A stretch of 8,135 bases of DNA. Origin: Actinomycetota bacterium. Its GTDB lineage: Bacteria; Actinomycetota; Thermoleophilia; Solirubrobacterales; Solirubrobacteraceae. The position numbers and the translations under genes were made by a program. Position 1 is the first letter of the stretch. The number at the start of each line of letters is the position of its first letter. Below the pieces are notes generated by a model, which had not been told where the DNA came from, searched no databases, and saw nothing but the letters and a program-made list of their open reading frames with translations. Where the stretch lies: contig SYBY01000037.1 of the NCBI GenBank assembly GCA_005788585.1, forward strand, positions 1 through 8,135. The letters are read 5' to 3'. Of this stretch, positions 1-5,271 are shown in pieces.

Positions 1-358
1 CGGCCAGGCGAACTACGCGTCGGGCAAGGCGGGCGTCGTCGGCCTGACCAAGACGGTCGCCAAGGAGTGGGGCCAGTTCAAGGTCAACGTCAACGCGGTC
101 GCCTTCGGCTTCATCGAGACGCGCCTCACGGCCGCCAAGGACGAGTCGAACACCGCGGAGATCGGCGGCGAGAAGGTCCAGCTCGGCATCCCCGAGCAGC
201 TCCGCCAGATGAGCACCATGCTCATCCCGATGGGCCGCGCGGGCACCCCCGAGGAGGCCGCCGGCGGCATCTTCGTGCTCTGCACGCCGTGGACGAACTA
301 CGTCACCGGCCAGACGCTGAACATCACGGGCGGGCTGTTCTCGGGGATGGTCTCCTAG
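1..358 (+). CDS. SDR family oxidoreductase, C-terminal part (5' end outside window)
   Basis: This is the last 118 codons of a short-chain dehydrogenase/reductase, read in the frame starting at base 2 and ending at TAG 356-358. The visible part begins at the catalytic YxxxK motif: NYASGK, with Tyr at 14-16 and Lys at 26-28. It continues through the usual SDR C-terminal half: AGVVGLTKTVAKEW, then VNVNAVAFGFIETRL (the NAVxPGxxxT segment, with Phe where Pro is usual), GRAGTPEEAA, and the closing YVTGQTLNITGG strand. The loop between the IETRL segment and GRAGTPEE is longer than in a minimal FabG. The Rossmann N-terminus (TGxxxGIG) is upstream of the window. The family is NAD(P)(H)-dependent and often annotated as 3-oxoacyl-ACP reductase (FabG-like). 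The substrate cannot be told from this fragment. Confidence 0.9.
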   Translation, partial: GQANYASGKAGVVGLTKTVAKEWGQFKVNVNAVAFGFIETRLTAAKDESNTAEIGGEKVQLGIPEQLRQMSTMLIPMGRAGTPEEAAGGIFVLCTPWTNYVTGQTLNITGGLFSGMVS

Positions 359-368
359 CAGCGCTGCT
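357..368. repeat. 12-bp perfect palindrome after the SDR stop codon
   Basis: AGCAGCGCTGCT is its own reverse complement. It begins inside the TAG stop of the SDR gene and lies 21 bases before the flavin reductase ATG. It could be a dimeric operator half of the control region discussed at 380-416, or chance in GC-rich DNA. It has no spacer, so it would make a poor RNA hairpin. Confidence 0.4.
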
Positions 369-375
369 CGTCGGC

Positions 376-381
376 GATACT
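376..381 (+). promoter_or_regulatory. candidate -10 box for the flavin reductase gene
   Basis: GATACT matches the TATAAT consensus at 4 of 6 positions and ends 8 bases before the ATG at 390. That spacing would place the transcript start at or next to the start codon (leaderless). No convincing -35 hexamer and no Shine-Dalgarno are visible. The inverted repeat 380-416 overlaps its right edge. Confidence 0.35.
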
Positions 382-416
382 GCGGGTCGATGACACGTGT
401 GGACATCGACCCGCAG
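380..416. repeat. 13-bp perfect inverted repeat spanning the flavin reductase start codon
   Basis: The left arm CTGCGGGTCGATG (380-392) and right arm CATCGACCCGCAG (404-416) are exact reverse complements, separated by 11 bases. The spacer begins with a further 8-bp palindrome, ACACGTGT (393-400). The start codon ATG (390-392) is the end of the left arm, so in RNA it would be base-paired. The site also overlaps the candidate -10 box. It could be a repressor operator at the transcription start or an RNA hairpin masking translation start. The sequence is clear; the function is inference. Confidence 0.65.
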
Positions 417-1025
417 GCCGTCGGCTCCGGCGCCTTCTACCGGTTCATGACGTCGGTCATCGTGCCGCGCCCCATCGCGTGGGTGGCGACGCGGTCGCCC
501 GACGGCGTGGACAACCTCGCGCCGCACTCGTTCTTCACCGTGTCCTCGGTCGACCCACCGGTCGTGCAGTTCACGTCGGTGGGACGCAAGGACTCCTTGC
601 GCAACGTCGAGGCGACGCGCGAGTTCGTCGTCTGCTTCACGCCGGCTTCGCTCTTCGCGCAGATCAACGCGACGGGCACCGACTTCCCGGCCGGTGAGAG
701 CGAGTTCGCCGCCGTCGGCCTGGAGCCCGAGCCCAGCGCGACGGTCGCGCCGCCGCGCGTGGCCGCCTCTCCGGTCGCACTGGAGTGCGTGCTCCACACG
801 CTCGTCTCGTTCGGGAGCTCGACGGTCGTGATGGGTCGGGTCCAGCACGCCGTCGTCGACGAGGACGTGCTGCGCGACGGCCGCCCGGCGATCGACCTGC
901 TCGACCCGATCGCGCGCCTTGGTGCGACCGAGTGGGGCCGTGTGGCCGACGTGCGCGAGATCACCCGGATCCCGCACCGCGACTGGCCCGGCCACTACAC
1001 ACCCTCCGACGCGCGGCACGCATGA
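390..1025 (+). CDS. flavin reductase family protein (FMN-binding split barrel)
   Basis: The 211-residue product belongs to the DIM6/NTAB flavin reductase-like family, cytoplasmic proteins that bind FMN in a split beta-barrel. Some reduce flavin with NAD(P)H for a partner monooxygenase; others have unknown roles. Family features are seen from about residue 16 to 165: FMTSVIVPRPIAWVATRS (18-36) leading into the DGVDNLAPHSFFTVSS strand-turn (38-53), then PPVVQFTSVGRKDSLRNVEATREFVVCF, where the family contacts the FMN phosphate. The ATG at 390 is the only good start next to a promoter-like box; no Shine-Dalgarno precedes it, and it lies in the arm of the inverted repeat 380-416. The stop overlaps the next gene's ATG (ATGA), so the two are probably co-transcribed. 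No monooxygenase partner is visible, so the substrate is open. Confidence 0.88.
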   Translation: MTRVDIDPQAVGSGAFYRFMTSVIVPRPIAWVATRSPDGVDNLAPHSFFTVSSVDPPVVQFTSVGRKDSLRNVEATREFVVCFTPASLFAQINATGTDFPAGESEFAAVGLEPEPSATVAPPRVAASPVALECVLHTLVSFGSSTVVMGRVQHAVVDEDVLRDGRPAIDLLDPIARLGATEWGRVADVREITRIPHRDWPGHYTPSDARHA

Positions 1026-1540
1026 CGGGTGCGACGGCACGAGGGCCGGAGGGCCAGACGATCAGGGTCGTCGGGGAAGGAGACCTCCCCGACCTCCTGC
1101 CCCTCATGCGGGGCTACTGCGCGTTCTACGAGACCGCGCCGTCCGACGAAGCGCTCGAGCGCCTCATGCGCGCGTGTCTCGCCGACCCCGTCGCCACCGG
1201 CGTCCAGCTCATCGCGCGGGACGACGGCGGCGCGGCGGTCGGGTTCGCCACCGTCTACTGGCTGTGGTCGAGCACCGAGGCCCGGCCGATCGCGCTGATG
1301 AACGACCTGTTCGTCTCCGACGCCGCCCGCGGCTCGGGCCTGGGCCGCGCGCTCATCGACGCGTGCGCCGCGCTCGCCGCCGAGCGCGGGGTCACGGTGC
1401 TCGAGTGGCAGACCGCGCCGGACAACCACCGCGCGCAGCGTGTCTACAACACCACCCCGGCGGAGCGGTCGTCGTGGCTGACCTACACGTGGGAGCTCGG
1501 CGCCGCTGCGCCGAGCTCGACGACGCAGCCCGACCAGTAG
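1022..1540 (+). CDS. GNAT family N-acetyltransferase
   Basis: The 172-residue product is a GCN5-related N-acetyltransferase, which moves an acetyl group from acetyl-CoA to an amine; its acceptor is unknown. It starts TIRVVGEGDLPDLLPLMRGYCAFY (13-36), the usual N-terminal strand and helix. The acetyl-CoA pyrophosphate loop follows strand NDLFVSDAARG as RGSGLGRA (103-110), the R-x-x-G-x-G/A motif. VLEWQTAPDNHRAQRVYN (126-143) matches motif B with its Asn and Tyr. The domain should end near LTYTWEL (about 149); the last dozen residues (GAAAPSS...) are an extension encoded by the overlap with the convergent gene. The ATG overlaps the upstream stop as ATGA, which points to translational coupling. 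A longer in-frame ORF begins further upstream but would run through the flavin reductase gene, so I do not use it. Confidence 0.9.
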   Translation: MTGATARGPEGQTIRVVGEGDLPDLLPLMRGYCAFYETAPSDEALERLMRACLADPVATGVQLIARDDGGAAVGFATVYWLWSSTEARPIALMNDLFVSDAARGSGLGRALIDACAALAAERGVTVLEWQTAPDNHRAQRVYNTTPAERSSWLTYTWELGAAAPSSTTQPDQ

Positions 1541-2040
1541 GCGGCGGCGGGCGAGGCGAGGAACGCGAGCAGGGTCGCGATCTCGTCGTCGGCGGTCTGG
1601 TCGCCCGGAAGCACGGTCGTCGTGCGGATCCCGTAGCGCGCCCACTCGATCGACAGCGTGCGCGCGAGGTTCTCCAGCGCGGCGCGCAGCGCTCCGGCGT
1701 GGGGTTCGGGATGGGGTCGCGGGGCGACGAGCAGCACCGCGCCGCCGCGGTCACGGTCGATCCAGTGCGTCACGGCGACCGCGCGGATCGTGAGCCACAG
1801 CGATTCGACGGCCGACTCCAGGGGCGCCTGGTGGCTCGCACCGCCCACGACGACGTCGACGGCCGCCAGCTCGCCTGCCCAGCGCAGGAACGCGCCGTCA
1901 TCGTCCCCGGCCGCGAGCGGCGGGGGCGTCACGACCTCCGCCCCGAGCGCCCCGAGTTCCATCGCCCACGGAGCCGGCGCGGCGACCGCGCGGCCTGACA
2001 GCAGACCCGGACGCAGAACGGAGGCGGGCGTGACGCTCAC
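1483..2040 (-). CDS. SDR-like protein lacking catalytic and cofactor motifs
   Basis: The 185-residue product has the shape of a short-chain dehydrogenase but is shorter than the usual 245-260. Recognisable parts are LLSGRAV...LGALGAEVV (first strand and helix), VDVVVGGA (49-68 region, like the NNAG strand), GGAVLLVAP (like GGxIVNISS) and ALRAALENLARTLSIEWARYGIRTTTVLPGD, the helix and strand after the active site. The TGxxxGxG dinucleotide loop is absent. At the YxxxK site the alignment reads A-GAL-R, so neither Tyr nor Lys is kept. It may be a pseudoenzyme, partner subunit or non-catalytic scaffold. I chose the GTG at 2040 because a TACGGT box lies 6 bases upstream; another in-frame GTG at 2073 would add 11 residues. 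Its 3' end overlaps the GNAT gene by 58 bp. Confidence 0.75.
   Translation of the reverse strand: MSVTPASVLRPGLLSGRAVAAPAPWAMELGALGAEVVTPPPLAAGDDDGAFLRWAGELAAVDVVVGGASHQAPLESAVESLWLTIRAVAVTHWIDRDRGGAVLLVAPRPHPEPHAGALRAALENLARTLSIEWARYGIRTTTVLPGDQTADDEIATLLAFLASPAAAYWSGCVVELGAAAPSSHV
1493..1518. terminator. perfect 11-bp stem-loop in the convergent gene overlap
   Basis: GAGCTCGGCGC (1493-1503) and GCGCCGAGCTC (1508-1518) are exact reverse complements around a 4-base loop, CGCT. The hairpin would form in transcripts from either strand. It lies inside both reading frames, just before the ends of the GNAT gene and the minus-strand SDR-like gene. Neither side has a T-run, so it is not a classic intrinsic terminator; high-GC actinobacterial terminators often lack one. 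A bidirectional terminator is the most natural reading, but this is inference. Confidence 0.45.
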
Positions 2041-2046
2041 GCGCGG

Positions 2047-2052
2047 ACCGTA
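2047..2052 (-). promoter_or_regulatory. candidate -10 box (TACGGT) for the SDR-like gene
   Basis: Read on the minus strand, TACGGT fits the actinobacterial TAnnnT pattern and ends 6 bases before the GTG at 2040, the spacing expected for a leaderless transcript. A GGTGGGA stretch lies just upstream of it but is too far from the GTG to be a good ribosome site. No clear -35 is seen. Confidence 0.4.
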
Positions 2053-2078
2053 TCCCACCGCCAGGACCGGCACCGCCG

Positions 2079-2084
2079 TAACAT
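2079..2084 (+). promoter_or_regulatory. candidate -10 box (TAACAT) for the RTX protein gene
   Basis: TAACAT fits TAnnnT and lies in the short divergent gap between the SDR-like gene and the RTX gene. It ends 13 bases before an in-frame GTG (2098) and 28 bases before the preferred ATG (2113). No -35 hexamer is evident. Confidence 0.25.
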
Positions 2085-2112
2085 CCGCTCACCGCGCGTG
2101 TTGTCCTCAGCG

Positions 2113-4401
2113 ATGTCCCGTACTCGTCTCCTCGCCACCGCGGCCGCGCTCCTCCCCGTCCTGACGTTCACGGCCGCCGATGCCCACGCCCGCGCGATCC
2201 TCGTCGCGTCCGGTGACGGCGCTGCCACGATCACCGACACCGCCACGAACCGCACGCTCGGCCGCATCGCCGTCGGCGGGCGCACGATCGACGCCGCGAT
2301 CGCGCCCGACGGCTCGCGCGGCTACGTCGCCACCGGCAGCCGCGTCGTCGTCCTCGACGTCCCCGCCCGCCGGGCGATCGCCACGTACACCGCCGGCGGC
2401 GCGGTCCGGAGCATGGCGCTCGCCAGTGACGGCACCCGGCTGCTCGTCGCCCGGCGCGGTGCGATCGAGGTCGTCGAGCCGCTCGCCCTGACGCGGATCG
2501 CCACGATCTCCCTCGGCGGCGCCACCCCGTCGGCGGTCGCGATCGCCCCGGGCGGCCAGCGTGCGGCCGTGGCGTTGCGCGGCCGGCTCGGGCTCGTCGA
2601 CCTCACCGGCAACCGTCTCGCGCGGCGCGCGAAGAGCGGCACGCTCGGCGACGTCGCGTTCTCGCCCACCGGCGCGCTCTGGGCCACCTCGCCGAAGGGC
2701 GAGCTGCACGGCTACGACCGCGTGACCGGGCGCCGCACCGCGCGCATCAAGCTGAAGGCCGGCGTCGGCGCGGGGCTGGCCATCTCCCCGGACGGCCGCC
2801 GCGCGCTCGTCGGCGCAACGGCCGGCAGCCAGGCGACCGCCGTCGTCGACCTCATCCGCGGCAGGCTCGTCACGCGGACGAAGACCGGCCGCGGCCCCGG
2901 CTACCCCGCCTTCTCCCCGGACGCGCTGCGGGCCTACGTCGCCGACCGCGGTGCGGGCACGATCTCCATCCTGGCGACCCGCTCATGGCGGCGTCTCGGC
3001 ACCCAGGCGCTGGCGCGCACCGCGCGGCCCGTCGCGCTCCAGGTCCAGCCGGGCCTCGCGCTGAAGCGCGGGACCGAGGGCGACGACCAGCTCATCGGCT
3101 CGCGCCTGGCCGACCGCCTGGAAGGCCTGGGCGGCAACGACCTGCTCCGCGGCTTCCGCGGGAACGACCAGCTCGACGGCGGGCCGGGCAACGACACGCT
3201 CGAGGGTGGCGCGGGCAACGACCTCGCCGCGGGCGGGGACGGCGAGGACCGCATCTCCACCCAGGCGGGCAACGACACGATCTCCGGCGGGCCGGCGAAC
3301 GACGTCGCCTTCGGCGGAACCGGCAACGACGAGCTCAACGGCGACGACGGCAACGACTATCTCGACGGCGGCGACGGCGACGACGAGGTCCTCGGCGGCC
3401 CCGGCGACGACAAGATCAACGAGAGCGGCCTGGGCAACGATCCGCTGCTCGACGGCGGCCCGGGCAACGACTTCATCAACGGGAACCGCGGCACGGACAA
3501 GATCCTCGGGGGCGAGGGCAACGACACGCTCCTCGGCGGCCCCGGCGGCGAGGTCATCGACGCGGGCGTGGGAGACGACACCGTCGACGGCGGCACCGCG
3601 GGCGACACGATCCTCGGCCGCGAGGGCAACGACGCGCTGCGCGGCGACGCCGGCAAGGACAGCATCATCGGCGCGAACGGCAACGACACCATCGACGGCG
3701 GCTCCGGCGACGACGACCTGTCCGGTGGCAACGGTGGTGACGAGATCGTGGCCGGGCCCGGCGCCGACGACGTCAACGGCGGCGGCGGGGTCGACTCGAT
3801 CCGCGTCGCGGACGGCGATCGCGACGTCGTGGACTGCGGCACGGGCCGCGACACCGTCTACGTCGAGGCCGAAGCGCCCACGCGCGACAGCCTGCGCCGC
3901 TGCGAGGTCGTCGTGCAGATCCCGGCCGAGCCGTCCACCGACGCGCCCCCGTCCTCGAACAACATCATCGGCACCGCCGTCGCCGACGTCCTGAACGGCA
4001 CCCCCGGCAAGGACACCATCCTGGGCGGCGACGGCCCCGACCAGCTGTTCGGCAACGAGGGCGACGACTACGTCGACGGCGAGAACGGCGACGACACCGT
4101 CCGCGGCGGCCCGGGCAACGACGAGCTCTACGGGCGCTTCGGCAACGACCTCGTGCTCGGCAACGAGGGCGACGACAAGCTCAACGGCGACCGGGGCAAC
4201 GACACGCTGAACGGCGGCCCGGGCAACGACACGATCTTCGGCGGCTTCGACGACGACGTGATCGCCGGCGAGGACGGCGACGACCGCATCCAGGTCGTCG
4301 GCCTCGGCGTCGACCGCGTCGACTGCGGCGAGGGCAACGACACGGTGTACGCCGGCCCTGAGGACATCGTCGCCGCGAACTGCGAGAACGTCAGGATCTG
4401 A
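2113..4401 (+). CDS. secreted beta-propeller protein with two RTX calcium-binding blocks
   Basis: The 762-residue product (counted from ATG 2113) starts with a Sec signal peptide: MSRTR, a hydrophobic core, and a probable cleavage after AHA at about residue 26. Residues 27-315 hold repeats of about 40 residues with cores such as AIAPDGSRGYVA, AISPDGRRALVG and AFSPDALRAYVA, typical of YVTN/WD-like propellers; six are clear and a seventh blade would close from both ends. Residues 320-564 contain 27 nonapeptides of the GGxGxDxUx type, and 620-727 contain 12 more. Such repeats bind calcium and fold as parallel beta-rolls. Each block ends in a cap with VDCGxGxDTVY and a later Cys (575/597 and 738/757); these are the only cysteines. 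A Pro-rich linker (604-615) joins the blocks. No adhesion or enzymatic domain is seen. An in-frame GTG at 2098 would add five residues before the signal peptide; neither start has a Shine-Dalgarno. Confidence 0.88.
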   Translation: MSRTRLLATAAALLPVLTFTAADAHARAILVASGDGAATITDTATNRTLGRIAVGGRTIDAAIAPDGSRGYVATGSRVVVLDVPARRAIATYTAGGAVRSMALASDGTRLLVARRGAIEVVEPLALTRIATISLGGATPSAVAIAPGGQRAAVALRGRLGLVDLTGNRLARRAKSGTLGDVAFSPTGALWATSPKGELHGYDRVTGRRTARIKLKAGVGAGLAISPDGRRALVGATAGSQATAVVDLIRGRLVTRTKTGRGPGYPAFSPDALRAYVADRGAGTISILATRSWRRLGTQALARTARPVALQVQPGLALKRGTEGDDQLIGSRLADRLEGLGGNDLLRGFRGNDQLDGGPGNDTLEGGAGNDLAAGGDGEDRISTQAGNDTISGGPANDVAFGGTGNDELNGDDGNDYLDGGDGDDEVLGGPGDDKINESGLGNDPLLDGGPGNDFINGNRGTDKILGGEGNDTLLGGPGGEVIDAGVGDDTVDGGTAGDTILGREGNDALRGDAGKDSIIGANGNDTIDGGSGDDDLSGGNGGDEIVAGPGADDVNGGGGVDSIRVADGDRDVVDCGTGRDTVYVEAEAPTRDSLRRCEVVVQIPAEPSTDAPPSSNNIIGTAVADVLNGTPGKDTILGGDGPDQLFGNEGDDYVDGENGDDTVRGGPGNDELYGRFGNDLVLGNEGDDKLNGDRGNDTLNGGPGNDTIFGGFDDDVIAGEDGDDRIQVVGLGVDRVDCGEGNDTVYAGPEDIVAANCENVRI
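3070..3804 (+). repeat. RTX repeat block 1 (27 nonapeptide units)
   Basis: The 27-base DNA period codes for units such as GGPGNDTLE, GGTGNDELN and GGEGNDTLL. One two-residue insertion (ES) breaks the register after unit 13. The first two units (GTEGDDQLI, GSRLADRLE) are degenerate and look like an N-terminal cap. Residues 565-603 that follow form the first two-cysteine cap. Confidence 0.85.
3970..4293 (+). repeat. RTX repeat block 2 (12 nonapeptide units)
   Basis: Twelve uninterrupted nine-residue units run from GTAVADVLN to GEDGDDRIQ. Most contain GNxGDD or GGPGND, suitable for calcium. The opening IIGTAVADVLNG resembles LIGSRLADRLEG at the start of block 1, so the whole module (start cap, repeats, cysteine cap) seems duplicated with different repeat numbers. 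Confidence 0.85.
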
Positions 4402-5214
4402 TCAAGCCAGGACAGGCATGATGCGGACGCCCGCCGGGTGCCGCTCTGCCCCGTCGAGGCGGCGCATCGCGTCGCCCAGGCTGTCCCGGTTGGGGTAGCC
4501 GATGGCGATGGTGTCGAGGCCGGGGAGCTCGGGGGCGCCGGGCGGCGCGTCTTTCGAGCGCCACGTGTTCATCCCGACGTGGTGGTGGTAGCCGCCCGCG
4601 CTGACGAATGCCGCCTCACTGCCGAAGTGCTGCATCAGGTCGAAGCCCAGGACGTCGACCCAGAACCGCAGCGCCGCGGAGAGCTCCGCGACCTGGAGGT
4701 GCACGTGGCCGACGTCGATGTCCTCCGCGCCGCTGCCGTCCGCCGCGTCGAGGATGCCGTTGAGGTCGAGCGGCCGCGTGACCATGCCCACCCGCTCGCC
4801 GGGCCCGCCGGGCGGCCAGCTCTCGCGCGGGCGGTCGTGGTAGAGCTCGACCCCGTTGCCGTCGGGGTCGTCGAGGTACAGCGCCTCGGAGACCCCGTGG
4901 TCGGAGGCGCCGCTCAGCGGATACCGCGCGTGGACGAGCCGCGCGAACACCTCACCGAGCCCGCCGAGCGTGGGCCAGCGCAGCGCGGTGTGGAACAGCC
5001 CCGTCGCCTCCTGCGGCGCCCGGCCGGCCACCGCGCTGGGCCGCAGCACCACGAGCTGGTGGTCGCCGCCGGGAGCGGCCAGCGTCGCGCCATCGGTGCC
5101 TTCGCGCAGCAGTTCGAGGCCGAGAAGCTCCCCGTAGAACGCCACCGAGCGCGAGACATCCGAGACGCGCAGGACCACATGATCGATGTGCACCCGCGGG
5201 TCGATTCCCTCCAT
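4402..5214 (-). CDS. two-domain VOC family protein, CatE-like (extradiol dioxygenase fold)
   Basis: The 270-residue product has two vicinal-oxygen-chelate domains and resembles catechol-2,3-dioxygenase CatE-type proteins. Domain 1 (about 8-130) has HIDHVVLRVSDVSRSVAFY, GLFHTALRW and the very typical SDHGVSEALYLDDPDGNG-VELYHDRP run. By eye its metal site is His12, His75 and Glu123, a complete two-His-one-Glu set. Domain 2 (about 165-270) has GHVHLQV (His170) and GGYHHHVGMNTW (His210-212), but its C-terminus is short: HPAGVRIM replaces DPxGNxxE, leaving Met266 at the usual Glu position. Whether it cleaves catechols or does another VOC reaction is open. ATG 5214 fits the family N-terminus and has a TACGGT box 8 bases upstream; GTG at codon 8 is a weaker alternative. 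It lies 57 bases after the acyltransferase gene and its stop directly abuts the RTX gene's stop. Confidence 0.85.
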   Translation of the reverse strand: MEGIDPRVHIDHVVLRVSDVSRSVAFYGELLGLELLREGTDGATLAAPGGDHQLVVLRPSAVAGRAPQEATGLFHTALRWPTLGGLGEVFARLVHARYPLSGASDHGVSEALYLDDPDGNGVELYHDRPRESWPPGGPGERVGMVTRPLDLNGILDAADGSGAEDIDVGHVHLQVAELSAALRFWVDVLGFDLMQHFGSEAAFVSAGGYHHHVGMNTWRSKDAPPGAPELPGLDTIAIGYPNRDSLGDAMRRLDGAERHPAGVRIMPVLA

Positions 5215-5222
5215 TGGAGTGC

Positions 5223-5228
5223 ACCGTA
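5223..5228 (-). promoter_or_regulatory. candidate -10 box (TACGGT) for the VOC gene
   Basis: On the minus strand TACGGT ends 8 bases before the VOC ATG (5214). It is the same hexamer as at the SDR-like gene, and the spacing again suggests a leaderless transcript. It overlaps one arm of the inverted repeat 5226-5258. No Shine-Dalgarno lies upstream of the ATG. Confidence 0.35.
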
Positions 5229-5258
5229 CCCGGCCCGACGCAGCACTGTGGCCGGTAC
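5226..5258. repeat. 9-bp inverted repeat between acyltransferase and VOC genes
   Basis: GTACCCGGCC (5226-5235) pairs with GGCCGGTAC (5250-5258) with one bulged C, across a 14-base loop. It fills most of the 57-base gap between the two minus-strand genes. In an acyltransferase transcript it would lie just after the stop codon, where a terminator is expected, though no U-run follows. It also touches the candidate VOC promoter, so it may be an operator. Confidence 0.4.
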
Positions 5259-5271
5259 CCCGCCCGCGCGG

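Noticed and set aside
324..1040. 238-codon frame on the minus strand opposite the flavin reductase
   Set aside because: Its composition is that of an antisense shadow, with no motif; the plus-strand gene is clear.
2098..2112. Upstream GTG as start of the RTX protein
   Set aside because: The ATG at 2113 gives a standard signal peptide (MSRTR then the hydrophobic core); the extra five residues have no support, though without a Shine-Dalgarno the choice is not certain.
2985..3994. Open frames of 251 and 262 codons inside the RTX gene
   Set aside because: They are Arg- or Thr/Ala-rich frame shifts of the 27-base repeat, not independent genes.
3070..4293. Regular repeats that could suggest a CRISPR or tandem array
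   Set aside because: The 27-base period is codon-phased and encodes RTX nonapeptides; there are no identical repeats with unique spacers.
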